A stretch of 64,000 nt of DNA from Armatimonadota bacterium (lineage in GTDB: Bacteria > Armatimonadota > Fimbriimonadia > Fimbriimonadales > Fimbriimonadaceae): assembly GCA_020161505.1 (NCBI GenBank), contig JAIUNY010000006.1, positions 114,608 through 178,607 of the forward strand, in the 5' to 3' direction. Under the pieces are notes generated by a model. That model was not told the origin of the DNA and did no database searches. It was given only the letters and a program-made list of their open reading frames with translations. This document shows positions 15,659-24,016 of the stretch, piece by piece (position 1 is the first letter of the stretch; each line of letters opens with the position of its first letter). The position numbers and the translations under genes are program-made.

Positions 15659-17359
15659 TCAACGGGCAAAGAACTCGATTTTGCTGAGGGTCGGGGTGCC
15701 GGAACCCTCGGTGATTGTAATCTCGGCCCAGTCCGCGCGAATCGGCTTGGCCAGTTGAACTTCTCCCGCCGCCCTCCCGCCAGGAGACAGCCACGCTCGC
15801 GAGGCAACAGTCTCGCCAGTGGAGAACTTGATCTCAGCGCGCCGAACCCAGTTCTTCGGATCGGCATCATCCCACAGCCAGATCCGCGAGACCCTTTGGC
15901 CTCCCAAGTCCACGCGAGGAGTTCGTTTGGTTTCGGTGGGCACCGTGACCGAACCCGACACTGCGACCGGGAGACGATCTAGGTCTGGTTCCTCCCAACG
16001 TGGTTCGCCCGCGATGTCCAACGCAATCTCGTGCATCGACATGGCGTATCGCGCTCCAAACGGGTTGGCCTTGTCACTCGTGGAGTAGTTGCTGCTCACC
16101 ACCAGCCACATCGACTTTCCATCGAGAGAAATGAACTTGGCGGGGATGTTGGGGAAGTAAGTTTGGGGGCCCCAATCGCGCAGATAGTGCACCAGGCGGT
16201 ACGGCCCGGTGATCTCATCGGCTTCCCAGAAACTGAGGACGTTGTAGGGGAGGTTCTGCTCGTTCTCCTTGAGCCTCGCGCTCATGAGGAGATACTTCTT
16301 GATTTGGGGGATGTAGGTGATGCTCTCGCTGCCCAGATGTCCGGGCCATTCGAGAATCGGCGCGGCTTGGGTGACATCTTGCCGCCAGATCGGACTTCCC
16401 GCCGCATCTCGCCCGGTGAAGAACTCGTAGGCCCCAGGATTTGTGACCGACTCGGGATTGGAGTCAACGCGGCAAAGGTAGATCGCATCGCCTTTGTCCC
16501 AGTCGCTCGATCCTCCCGCGACTGATCCGTGGGCTGAGAGATAGATCTTCCCGTCCGGACTCAGCTGGTTGTCTTGCCCGAAGACCACGGCGTGGGGGAC
16601 GTTGAATCGGCGAGGAGCCGTATCGTGGGCCCAGAAATCAGTCGCGGGAGTCGTCGTGTTCACCCAGCCTTGCGATTCCTTCCAGCCTTCGTTGAGTTCC
16701 TCCGCCCAGTGATTCCACTGGCCCGAATAGCGGTAGCCGTTGAAGCGGCCCTGCTTGGCGAACGCCTCGTAGGTTCCGATGTAGAAGACTCCGTCGGCAA
16801 CCGTCATCACGCATGGGTAGAGATCGCGCCCGCTCGCCATCTTGCCAAGATTGATGACTTCAAGATTAAGGGGATGATCGCCCTCGATTCGGGCTTGACC
16901 GGTGGCGAAGGGGGGCACGTTCGAGTGGCAGTGATAGAGCCGGTGCGCTCCGATGGTCTTGTCAGCGCTCAGGCGCACCCCAGGAGGGTTGCAGAAAGGG
17001 CAGTCGGTGGCAGGGAAGTCGCCCTTCGTCCAGATGTAGCCGTCTGTCCAGGCGGAGTAGAGGTGACCATCGGGCGCCCAGGTCGGATAGAACGTGTCGG
17101 CGCCGGTGTAGTTGGCGTACCGTCCGGTGAAACGAATCCCCGTGATGCTCTTCGACTTCTCCCCTGGGTGATTGAGAGGCGGATCGTTGGCCCATTCGTA
17201 GGGGGCAAAGCGCGGTTGAATCGCAGGATCGAGCTGATCGCCCTCACGTCCGAGGCTGATTCGGGAATCGTCGCCGACAAAGGGCGCATCGTAGGAATCG
17301 GGAGCCATGCGGGAGTTCCATCCTCCCAGAACCGCCAGAAGCGCAACCTGGGTGAGCAT
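15659..17359 (-). CDS. Secreted beta-propeller-like protein (glycosidase-like, unassigned)
   Basis: 566 residues with a hydrophobic N-terminus, then repeated propeller-style blades rich in Trp/Tyr and Asp (for example YPTWAPDGHLYSAWTDGYIWTKGD and FPNIPAKFISLDGKSMWLVVSSNYS), and a C-terminal beta domain (about 460-566). It resembles GH43/DUF4185-like five-bladed propellers, but catalytic residues cannot be assigned with confidence. No Shine-Dalgarno sequence precedes the ATG. A TAGGCT box 6 nt upstream is embedded in the thioredoxin terminator. An internal ATG at residue 18 with GGGAGGA upstream is an alternative start. Confidence 0.6.
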   Translation of the reverse strand: MLTQVALLAVLGGWNSRMAPDSYDAPFVGDDSRISLGREGDQLDPAIQPRFAPYEWANDPPLNHPGEKSKSITGIRFTGRYANYTGADTFYPTWAPDGHLYSAWTDGYIWTKGDFPATDCPFCNPPGVRLSADKTIGAHRLYHCHSNVPPFATGQARIEGDHPLNLEVINLGKMASGRDLYPCVMTVADGVFYIGTYEAFAKQGRFNGYRYSGQWNHWAEELNEGWKESQGWVNTTTPATDFWAHDTAPRRFNVPHAVVFGQDNQLSPDGKIYLSAHGSVAGGSSDWDKGDAIYLCRVDSNPESVTNPGAYEFFTGRDAAGSPIWRQDVTQAAPILEWPGHLGSESITYIPQIKKYLLMSARLKENEQNLPYNVLSFWEADEITGPYRLVHYLRDWGPQTYFPNIPAKFISLDGKSMWLVVSSNYSTSDKANPFGARYAMSMHEIALDIAGEPRWEEPDLDRLPVAVSGSVTVPTETKRTPRVDLGGQRVSRIWLWDDADPKNWVRRAEIKFSTGETVASRAWLSPGGRAAGEVQLAKPIRADWAEITITEGSGTPTLSKIEFFAR

Positions 17360-17360
17360 G

Positions 17361-17396
17361 AAAAAAGCCTACCTGAGAAACGTTTCTCAAGTAGGC
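17361..17396 (-). terminator. Intrinsic terminator of the thioredoxin gene
   Basis: On the minus strand, GCCTAC/GTAGGC arms plus an inner TGAGAAA/TTTCTCA palindrome end in six T residues (17361-17366). It lies 23 bp after the thioredoxin stop and directly abuts the next gene's start codon. Confidence 0.85.
17366..17371 (-). promoter_or_regulatory. Putative -10 box inside a terminator arm
   Basis: TAGGCT on the minus strand is formed by the 3' arm of the terminator and its first T. It lies 6 nt before the ATG of the propeller-like gene, matching the leaderless pattern of other genes here. Confidence 0.4.
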
Positions 17397-17419
17397 GGGA
17401 GAATGCGCCGAAGCCGAAT

Positions 17420-17794
17420 CTAGTTTGTTTCTTCGGCTTGCTTGGCCTTGTAGGCGGCCAGGGCGGTGCGGACGTCGGAGACGATTTGATCGGCCGGGCG
17501 GAACCCGACAATCGCGGCAATGACATTGTTGCCAACGAGTAGGCTCATGTTGGGAATGCCCTGAACCTGGAACATCCCAGCGAGCTGCTGCTCTTCATCG
17601 ACATTGCAGGCGCGGACATCAACTTCGTCCTTGAGAATCGCCGCCGCCTTGGCAAGCTCCGGCTTCAGCATTCGGCAGGGGCCGCACCACTCCGCCCAAA
17701 AGTCGATGAGAATCGGCTTTCCTGCGGCAATGGCTCCTTCCAGATCGGCGGCGGTGAAGGGAGCGACGTGGACTTGTTCGCTGCGTAGGCTCAT
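17420..17794 (-). CDS. Thioredoxin-family protein
   Basis: 124 residues with the classic active site WCGPC at 36-40, the preceding DFWAEW strand, and a cis-Pro at 81 (GIPNMSLL). Thioredoxins reduce protein disulfides in the cytoplasm; there is no signal peptide. The cis-Pro motif is IP rather than the common TP, and the C-terminus carries a charged extension. It has its own -10-like TAGGCT 10 nt before the ATG and a strong terminator, so it is probably monocistronic. Confidence 0.88.
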   Translation of the reverse strand: MSLRSEQVHVAPFTAADLEGAIAAGKPILIDFWAEWCGPCRMLKPELAKAAAILKDEVDVRACNVDEEQQLAGMFQVQGIPNMSLLVGNNVIAAIVGFRPADQIVSDVRTALAAYKAKQAEETN

Positions 17795-17804
17795 GATGTA
17801 GTAG

Positions 17805-17810
17805 AGCCTA
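17805..17810 (-). promoter_or_regulatory. Putative -10 box of the thioredoxin gene
   Basis: TAGGCT on the minus strand, 10 nt before the ATG, with no Shine-Dalgarno sequence in between. Confidence 0.35.
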
Positions 17811-17847
17811 CGTACGATCCAAAGGATTCATTGCCCGGGCCCAAACA

Positions 17848-17883
17848 GAAAATCGCCTCCGATGGAGAACCACCCGAGGCGAT
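17848..17883 (-). terminator. Intrinsic terminator of the BMP lipoprotein gene
   Basis: On the minus strand, ATCGCCTC and GAGGCGAT arms (17876-17883 and 17852-17859) are followed by TTTTCTGTTT. It lies 24 bp after the stop. Confidence 0.75.
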
Positions 17884-17906
17884 GTCGTGGCGGGGCCGCG
17901 AGCCCG

Positions 17907-18980
17907 TTACTTCCTCAGAGTTTCAAGAAACGCGGTGTACTCGGCTTCGGTTGCGGGAACCTTGATTTCGCCCGAGACGATTTTCGCCTTGATCTCTTCC
18001 AGTTTGGCAATGTTGGCTTCGCCGATCTTGTCCTTGGTCTGGGTGAACTCGCTTGTGCCCACGCCGTTGTCGGCGAGGGTGTACATCTTCTCACCCGCCG
18101 TGAACTCACCCTTGCTGAGCTCGGTGATTGTCGCGAAGACGGCCTCGTCGACCTTCTTGACCATGGAGGTGAGGACAAACCCCGGAGCCTCGGCATCTTG
18201 ATCGCTGTCCACACCGATCGCCCAGAGTTTCTTCTCTTCGGCGGCGCGGATCACGCCCAGACCGGCGCGACCGGCTGCGTGGTAGACGATGTCAGCTCCG
18301 CTATCGAACAGCAGGTTCGCTGCGACCTTGGCGGAGTCGATGTTGTCCCAGTTGCCGGTGTACTTTGCCGGGAGGAGTTCGCCGTCAGCTCGGGCGGTTT
18401 TGACACCAGCCGCGAAACCATATTGGAACTTCTTGATGAGATCGAGTTCCATGCCGCCGACGAATCCGACCTTGCCGGTCTTGGTCATCAGGCCAGCGAG
18501 GTAGCCCACGAGGAAGCTGCCTTCCTCTTCCTTAAACTTGAGCATCCGAACATTCGGAGCCTCGACTTGTCCATCGACGATCGCAAACTTGGTGTCGGGA
18601 TAATCCGGGGCAACCTTTTGGAGGGCCTTGCCTTGGTTCAGTCCAACCGCAATCACGAGATCCATGCCCTGATCGGCCATCGCCATCAAGTTGGTCTCGT
18701 AGTCCTTTTCCTCTTTGCTTTCAACCTTGGCGACCTCGATGCCGAGTTCCTTTTCGGCTCGCTGGATACCGCGCCAGGCGCTGTCGTTGAACGACTTGTC
18801 GCCCAGGCCGCCGCGGTCAAAGACCACGCCCACCTTGAGCTTCTTGGCCGTATCGGGCGTGCCGGAAGCGGTGCCGCTACCCGAAGTCGAGCCTGCGGGG
18901 GTGGATGACGAGCATCCAACCAGCCCGAGGAGAAGGGAAGAAAGAACCAGGGCCGTCAGTGGCCATCCCAAGCGTCTCAT
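17907..18980 (-). CDS. BMP-family substrate-binding lipoprotein (nucleoside-type)
   Basis: 357 residues. A lipobox LVGC places the lipidated Cys at 23, followed by a Ser/Gly/Thr linker. The mature domain shows BMP/PnrA-family blocks: KVGVVFDRGGLGDKSFND, EEGSFLVGYLAGLM, KVGFVGGMELDLIKKF and the C-terminal GEIKVP. Relatives bind purine nucleosides for ABC uptake. No permease or ATPase gene is next to it, so it either serves a transporter encoded elsewhere or has another ligand role. A TAGGAT box lies 6 nt before the ATG. Confidence 0.85.
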   Translation of the reverse strand: MRRLGWPLTALVLSSLLLGLVGCSSSTPAGSTSGSGTASGTPDTAKKLKVGVVFDRGGLGDKSFNDSAWRGIQRAEKELGIEVAKVESKEEKDYETNLMAMADQGMDLVIAVGLNQGKALQKVAPDYPDTKFAIVDGQVEAPNVRMLKFKEEEGSFLVGYLAGLMTKTGKVGFVGGMELDLIKKFQYGFAAGVKTARADGELLPAKYTGNWDNIDSAKVAANLLFDSGADIVYHAAGRAGLGVIRAAEEKKLWAIGVDSDQDAEAPGFVLTSMVKKVDEAVFATITELSKGEFTAGEKMYTLADNGVGTSEFTQTKDKIGEANIAKLEEIKAKIVSGEIKVPATEAEYTAFLETLRK

Positions 18981-18986
18981 GGTGTG

Positions 18987-18992
18987 ATCCTA
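18987..18992 (-). promoter_or_regulatory. Putative -10 box of the BMP lipoprotein gene
   Basis: TAGGAT on the minus strand, 6 nt before the ATG, with no Shine-Dalgarno sequence. Confidence 0.45.
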
Positions 18993-19054
18993 GCGAAAGG
19001 TAGAATAGCTGGATTATAGACGGGGTTCGCGCCCCGCTCTAAGGATGAGTCCCT

Positions 19055-19612
19055 TTGATCAGTTGTAACCTGAATAAGCCGGAAAGCACATTCGACACGA
19101 TTCGGAAGTCGTACAAGGAACTGAAGCCCACTGACGCCGCGATGATCGCAACGGCTCTTGTTGAAGCCGGGCGATTTGCTGACGCCGTCTATGATGAGCG
19201 CATCTACCCTTGGACGGGCGAGCAATATGATCCGCTCACCAAGGCGATCGCTCGCGAAGTCCACCAGGTTCAGGAAGTCGTTGAAGAAAAGAAGCTGACC
19301 AAAGCCGCGCAAAAGTTGCTGGACGAAGAAGCCGTGACGCTCAGCGTTCTCCTCAAGCCCAGCCAAGCGGCGGGTGAAAAGATGCTGGGTGATCGCGAAG
19401 ATCTCAAGACTCTTCTCGGAGACATCCTGAACGAGGGCGTTGAGTATCTTTTCGCGACCACCGACATCGGTTGGCAATGGACTCTGGAGCGCGTGAACTG
19501 GGCGACTCTCAGCGACGGCGAAATGAAGCGTCACATCAAGTTCCGCGCCGACTACGTGGAACCGCACATCGGGGTCGAACTCGGCCCTGGCGGCAAGCGC
19601 AAGAAGCGATAA
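19055..19612 (+). CDS. Unknown soluble protein (185 aa), TTG start
   Basis: The product is charged, helical and cytoplasmic, with a Lys/Arg-rich tail (GGKRKKR); no family is recognised. An in-frame TGA at 19046-19048 means the gene must start at or after TTG 19055, which has AAGGA (19041-19045) 9 nt upstream. The first in-frame ATG is at codon 30. A seven-codon frame, MSPFDQL (19045-19068), overlaps this start in another frame. A clear terminator follows. Confidence 0.65.
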   Translation: MISCNLNKPESTFDTIRKSYKELKPTDAAMIATALVEAGRFADAVYDERIYPWTGEQYDPLTKAIAREVHQVQEVVEEKKLTKAAQKLLDEEAVTLSVLLKPSQAAGEKMLGDREDLKTLLGDILNEGVEYLFATTDIGWQWTLERVNWATLSDGEMKRHIKFRADYVEPHIGVELGPGGKRKKR

Positions 19613-19630
19613 TTCTTCGCGATTTCTCAT

Positions 19631-19666
19631 CAAGCCCGTTTCTGAACGATCACAGAAGCGGGCTTG
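19631..19666 (+). terminator. Terminator hairpin
   Basis: Arms CAAGCCCG (19631-19638) and CGGGCTTG (19659-19666) extend inward through TTCTG/CAGAA. It is followed by ATTCGTCTGTT, a poor T-run. Confidence 0.65.
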
Positions 19667-19688
19667 ATTCGTCTGTTAGGTAGGCTCC

Positions 19689-22052
19689 ATGACTGTGATC
19701 TCTGCGCTCCTCGCTGCGACCCTTGCCCTGACTCCTCAGCAAGTCGCCCCGCCGGTTCCGTGGACAGTGAACCCTTACAACTCATTCGAGTGGGAAGGGA
19801 GTCCTTACGTGCCCTTTGGCGTGCGCATTTCCGCCGATCCTGCAGAGATCGCCCGGGTGGCGGAGGCGGGGATTAAGGATGTTCTCGTCGAGCTCCCGCT
19901 GAGCGCGGGCGTGTGGCAATCCACGATCAAAGACTTGGAGAATCGTGGACTTCGGTACATGATCACTCTGATCCACGCCGCCCCAAGTGCCGAAGTGATG
20001 GCGGTTGAGCCGGAAAGCTATCGTCTGGGCAGTCTCACCGGCGAGGTGGATGCCCGCATCAAACTCCCCGGAGCGCGAGAAGCCTTCGTCCTTCTTGCAT
20101 CCGAGAAAACAGGGGCCCTGCTGCTGGAAGAGACCTTGCCCGTCACCGGTGGCGAGCTCGTCTTTAAGTACCCGAGACCCCTGACTGAGCCTCACGTGCT
20201 CATTGTCTATCCCATCCAAACCGACCTGACCACCGCCGACTACTGGAGCGATTTCGACTCCTACCGCGACCGTCTGCTCGGAACGATTCGCGGGCAAGAG
20301 TTTGGCCCGGGCTTCCGGGGCGTCGTGAATCCGATGGGGCGAACCATGCGAGCCTTTACCAACGAGGACACGTTTGTGCCCACGAGCTCCTACTTCCAGA
20401 TGGAATTCCAGTCGTTCTTGGAGCAAAAGTACGGCGTCGAGAGCAATGTCGCAAGCGCCTGGAAACTCTCGGTCAGCGACATGGAAACCATGGCGGATTT
20501 CTCTCGTGCTGTGCCGCTCTTTGGTAAGGAACGGGGAATCGAGAAGGTCTATAACCTCAAGTCGAAGTTCCTGACCTACGCCTCGCGAGAATCTCAGATG
20601 TGGGCGGATATCCGTGAAGTAATGGCAAGCGGCGCGGCGCGTCGATACAACAACCTGGTGTCGGCGATTCGCCAGGCCACCGGGCGTCCGGTGATCCAAG
20701 ACTGGGTTGGCTGGGGAGGACCCTATCAGCGCGTCGACAACCAGCTCGATGGAGTGGGGATCAAGGTTTCGGGATACTCGCTCGAGACCGCGAGCGACGA
20801 TGCTTCGCGCCCGACCAGTAGCGCCAGCCGGGCGAAAAAGAACCTCACGAGCGTCGTCACGGACTTTGCTCTGTCCGCCGAAGGAGGGCCCGATCTCCGT
20901 GATCTCGTGGTTTCGACCTCCACCCTTGGTGTTCGAGGCTGGTTCTTCCGAACCGCGAAACCGGAGCAACTGGCGGAGATCGCTGCTCTGGCCAGCACTT
21001 ACCGCGATGACTCGCTCCTGGCGAGAGTGCGTCCGAACGTCATTTTCTATCCCGATGCCGCCAAGGGGCTGGCGAGCCCTGGACTCTTGCCGGGAGGCTA
21101 TGTCTGGCTGCCGGGTGCAGGCGCGGGAGAACGTCTTGACCTCGGGGAAGGATTGCAGGGGTACCGCTATGTCGATGATGGGCAAAGAATCCTTGCCTTT
21201 TGGGCCGTAGGCGAACCTCGGGCCGTGCGGATTGCGATGGCCCGATCTGAGGCTCCCAGCTACGCCGCGCTCGATGGTTCGGATCTCCAGATGAAATTCA
21301 ATCCTCGCAAGCGGGAGCTGGAGATGGTGATTCCGACGACCCCGGTCGTCACGCGGGACATTGATGCCGTTCCGGTTTCCGGAGATACCTTTGTGGTGAG
21401 TGCGGCTGCGGTCACTTTCTTGATTGATAACTTCACAGGAGGGACAGATCTTGCCAACGCCGAGATGATCAACCTCAAGAAGTGGGTGGACGGATTCGGT
21501 CGGACTCCGGCAGGATCGTTTGCTGGGGTGCGTCGGCAGTTGAACACTCTTGCCAAAAAGGTCGCCCCCTATGCCTGGGTGGAAGCGGAAGAGTATGAAT
21601 CCACGACCTTTGGACAGCGTTCACCGGTGCCGGGAAGTTCGGAGCAAGCCCTCGTACTGACCAGCCGGATTGAATCGGGCCGCCCTCATTCGGCGCGCTA
21701 TGCCATTCCGACCCGGGTTGGCGGAGAACAAGAAGTCTGGATTGCGGCAGAGATTCCGGAGAGCCTCAAGGGTCAGGTTCGAGTGTTGGTGGCCGGGCAG
21801 TCGCTCGTGGTTCCAGCGGAGCCAGTGGCGCGATACGGTCGGGGGCTCGGATGGTACAAAGTCGGAACGGTGAATCTTCCGGTGGGTGAGTCGGCAGCGA
21901 CGATCCTTGTGCCAGGCAATGCCAAAGATCGCGTTGCCCTGGATGTCTTGATGGTGTCGCCGGGGCCGTTCACTCCCCAAGGGCCGGAGCCTCCGCTCAA
22001 CTGGGTTTGGCAGGCTTTGAACCAGGTGACCCCTCCTCCAGGAAGAGGTTAG
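19689..22052 (+). CDS. Large secreted protein with glycosidase-like barrel, unassigned
   Basis: 787 residues with a signal-like N-terminus. The region 30-480 has TIM-barrel glycosidase character: FGVRISADPAEIARVAEAGI near the start, SSYFQMEFQSFLEQKYGV followed by an ASAWKLS stretch as in GH42-like enzymes, and RPVIQDWVGWGGPYQRVDN later. About 250 further residues form beta-rich domains, possibly carbohydrate-binding (YAWVEAEEYEST is CBM-like). I cannot place catalytic acids confidently. Its 3' end overlaps the convergent dipeptidase gene by 56 bp. Confidence 0.55.
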   Translation: MTVISALLAATLALTPQQVAPPVPWTVNPYNSFEWEGSPYVPFGVRISADPAEIARVAEAGIKDVLVELPLSAGVWQSTIKDLENRGLRYMITLIHAAPSAEVMAVEPESYRLGSLTGEVDARIKLPGAREAFVLLASEKTGALLLEETLPVTGGELVFKYPRPLTEPHVLIVYPIQTDLTTADYWSDFDSYRDRLLGTIRGQEFGPGFRGVVNPMGRTMRAFTNEDTFVPTSSYFQMEFQSFLEQKYGVESNVASAWKLSVSDMETMADFSRAVPLFGKERGIEKVYNLKSKFLTYASRESQMWADIREVMASGAARRYNNLVSAIRQATGRPVIQDWVGWGGPYQRVDNQLDGVGIKVSGYSLETASDDASRPTSSASRAKKNLTSVVTDFALSAEGGPDLRDLVVSTSTLGVRGWFFRTAKPEQLAEIAALASTYRDDSLLARVRPNVIFYPDAAKGLASPGLLPGGYVWLPGAGAGERLDLGEGLQGYRYVDDGQRILAFWAVGEPRAVRIAMARSEAPSYAALDGSDLQMKFNPRKRELEMVIPTTPVVTRDIDAVPVSGDTFVVSAAAVTFLIDNFTGGTDLANAEMINLKKWVDGFGRTPAGSFAGVRRQLNTLAKKVAPYAWVEAEEYESTTFGQRSPVPGSSEQALVLTSRIESGRPHSARYAIPTRVGGEQEVWIAAEIPESLKGQVRVLVAGQSLVVPAEPVARYGRGLGWYKVGTVNLPVGESAATILVPGNAKDRVALDVLMVSPGPFTPQGPEPPLNWVWQALNQVTPPPGRG

Positions 22053-22752
22053 GTCGGTCTTTGAGGAGGGCCATCCATTCTTCCTCCTGGCGGGTGTAAA
22101 GACTGGGGTCGAGATTGATTCGACCGTATGGGCACTCCGGCTTGTCCATGCGCACGGCCCATCCGGCATCACCGTAGCTGTAGTGCCACCATTCATCGCG
22201 GCAATTGCTGAACCCAGCGGCGAGCATGGCCTCCACCAGGATCATGCGATGCCTGTGGGCTTCCGGATCCAGGCCAAACACGTAGGTCGGGGCACCGCGT
22301 AGCCGGGCGAAAGGGGCGGTGACGTCAATCTGCTCGCCGGAGCCATCCAGGAGCCACACATCGACCGCGGCTCCGGTTGTGTGACCGGGAGGAGCTTTTT
22401 GATCGACCGGAGCCACAAACCGACAAAGGATTCGTCGCTTGGCCGCATAGGTGAGATCGGGACGAGCCTCGTCCAGGCACTCCGACATGAACGTCCAAAT
22501 TCTGACTTGGCGGTCGAACGGTCGCCAGGCGTCAATCACTCCGATCTGATAGCCATCCGGCAGCGACTGCGCAGCGGATTCGAGCATTTCGGCAACGGTC
22601 TTCCGCAAAAACGGAATCACAGCGTCGCGGACGATCTTCACGCTGGGGGCGACTTCCGAAAGAGCCACGAGGGGCTCGCCGCTCTCGAGTTCCCGAATAC
22701 GATTCAACGCCCGGATTGGCTCCGGGCGCCCCTTGGAACGATCCCACGTCAT
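21997..22752 (-). CDS. D-alanyl-D-alanine dipeptidase (VanX/DdpX-like, M15)
   Basis: 251 residues. M15D peptidases are zinc enzymes that cleave D-Ala-D-Ala, either in cell-wall recycling or in glycopeptide resistance. The metal-site motif GHTTGAAVD (123-131) supplies His124 and Asp131, and DEWWHYSYG (186-194) supplies Glu187 and His190; DAWRP (74-78) carries the conserved Arg. ATG 22752 lies 10 bp after the SLBB gene's stop; a longer open frame from 22941 would run inside that gene. No vanRS, vanH or vanA-like neighbours are present, so a housekeeping role is likelier. Confidence 0.85.
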   Translation of the reverse strand: MTWDRSKGRPEPIRALNRIRELESGEPLVALSEVAPSVKIVRDAVIPFLRKTVAEMLESAAQSLPDGYQIGVIDAWRPFDRQVRIWTFMSECLDEARPDLTYAAKRRILCRFVAPVDQKAPPGHTTGAAVDVWLLDGSGEQIDVTAPFARLRGAPTYVFGLDPEAHRHRMILVEAMLAAGFSNCRDEWWHYSYGDAGWAVRMDKPECPYGRINLDPSLYTRQEEEWMALLKDRPNLFLEEGSPGSKPAKPS

Positions 22753-22762
22753 GCTTGGCTCA

Positions 22763-23956
22763 TTATGAGCCGAAGAGGAAGAGGAGTACCAAGGCTCCTG
22801 CCGCCGTGCGCACGCGGGGGTCTTCGATGCTCGCCTGAACTTGACTGCCGCCGCGCGGCCCAGGAACCTCGACCGTTTGTCCGGGGCGAAGGATGATATC
22901 GCCGGTGTAGCCGAGTTCGATGTCGTTGAAATTGACTTCACGAGGCTTCTCGTTGCCGGGGGTCAGGATGCGAATTCGATCAACTCGGGCACCTTTCACA
23001 AAGCCTCCTGCCATCTGGATGGCGTCGCTGAGGCGCATCCCTTCGGTGATTTCCAGTCGACCTGGTCGGCGAACCGCTCCTTCGATGGCAACGGTGACTT
23101 TCGGAGCCTGGCGAGTGGAGATGCTCAGGATGTCCCCGCCTCGAAGCATGAAACTCGAATCAGCGGGCAGCCGGAGTTCTCGCTTCGTTCCATCGCGTTC
23201 CAGGGTGAGTCGGCCTGGATCAGCGGCGGCAGTGAAGCCTCCGGAGCGGACGAGAATTTCTCGAACCGTCATTCCCGCGACGAAATCGTAGTTACCAGGG
23301 AGCAGAACCTCGCCGGTGACAACAATCTTGCTCACATCATTGCTGGGCTGTGTCGGAGTCGTTCCAGGATTGGTACCAGGGTTCGTGCCTGGATTGGTGC
23401 TCGCGCGCTTGACAAACACGACTTCATCGCCCGGTTTCAGCAAAGGATTGTGGGCGTCGGCGGGCGTGGCCTTGTTCGTGTGATCGACGGTGACACTGGC
23501 GCCTCCCGTCGACTTGATCGTGATGCGAGAGAGATCGGTATCGGGCAATGGCTCGCAGAGGGCGAGAAGATCGGAAAGCCGCATCCCATCGCGCCACGGG
23601 GTCTCGGCTTGGAGCCCGACGGCACCCGAGAACTTGACCATCTTCACTTCAGGCCGAGCCAGGCGTACCATGATCGTGGCCTTCCGCAGGATTTTCTCGT
23701 CTTCGAGCTGCTTTTTGATCTTGGCCGCCGCTTCGTCTTCGGTGAGGCCCGCAATCTGCACCGCGCCGAGGAAATCAACGAGGATCAGCCCATCGGCCGT
23801 GACCTTGTAGTCGCGATTGAGGCTCGGCTCCTCGGTGCAAACCAGCGTGACGGTGTCGCCCGCCTTGATCTTGGTGTTCTGCACCGGACTCCCGGCCCAG
23901 GAAGCACTCAGCCCCGCTAATAGCAGGATCATCAGGATCACGGCGCGCAGTTTCAT
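22763..23956 (-). CDS. Polysaccharide-export-like SLBB protein
   Basis: 397 residues with a signal peptide (about 1-21). A poly_export domain (about 28-105; GLILVDFLGAVQIAGLTEDEAAAKI is diagnostic) is followed by SLBB domains (about 215-300 and 305-375). A Pro/Thr/Gly linker contains three NPGT units. The C-terminus is hydrophobic (ALVLLFLFG). Wza-like proteins export polysaccharide through the outer membrane, but no glycosyltransferase, Wzc or flippase gene lies nearby, so the substrate is unknown. It precedes the VanX-like gene by 10 bp. Confidence 0.78.
   Translation of the reverse strand: MKLRAVILMILLLAGLSASWAGSPVQNTKIKAGDTVTLVCTEEPSLNRDYKVTADGLILVDFLGAVQIAGLTEDEAAAKIKKQLEDEKILRKATIMVRLARPEVKMVKFSGAVGLQAETPWRDGMRLSDLLALCEPLPDTDLSRITIKSTGGASVTVDHTNKATPADAHNPLLKPGDEVVFVKRASTNPGTNPGTNPGTTPTQPSNDVSKIVVTGEVLLPGNYDFVAGMTVREILVRSGGFTAAADPGRLTLERDGTKRELRLPADSSFMLRGGDILSISTRQAPKVTVAIEGAVRRPGRLEITEGMRLSDAIQMAGGFVKGARVDRIRILTPGNEKPREVNFNDIELGYTGDIILRPGQTVEVPGPRGGSQVQASIEDPRVRTAAGALVLLFLFGS
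23361..23396 (-). repeat. Three 12-bp tandem units encoding NPGT
   Basis: Three adjacent imperfect 12-bp units (23361-23372, 23373-23384, 23385-23396) encode the Asn-Pro-Gly-Thr linker of the SLBB protein. Such short in-frame repeats can change copy number by slippage. Confidence 0.7.
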
Positions 23957-24016
23957 CTCTCCTGTTCTGGACGGATGAAGCCTGGTAATCGTGTCAGGTT
24001 AGTTCCGTTAGTCCGG

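Noticed and set aside
14458..15870. 470-codon minus-strand frame opposite pdhAB
   Set aside because: Spans two real genes and a terminator; Arg-rich, no family motif.
21997..22752. Vancomycin-resistance island around the VanX-like gene
   Set aside because: No vanRS, vanH, vanA-type ligase or mobile-element genes are present; single VanX/DdpX homologues are common housekeeping enzymes.
22841..23920. 359-codon plus-strand frame opposite the SLBB gene
   Set aside because: Antisense to a clear poly_export/SLBB protein.
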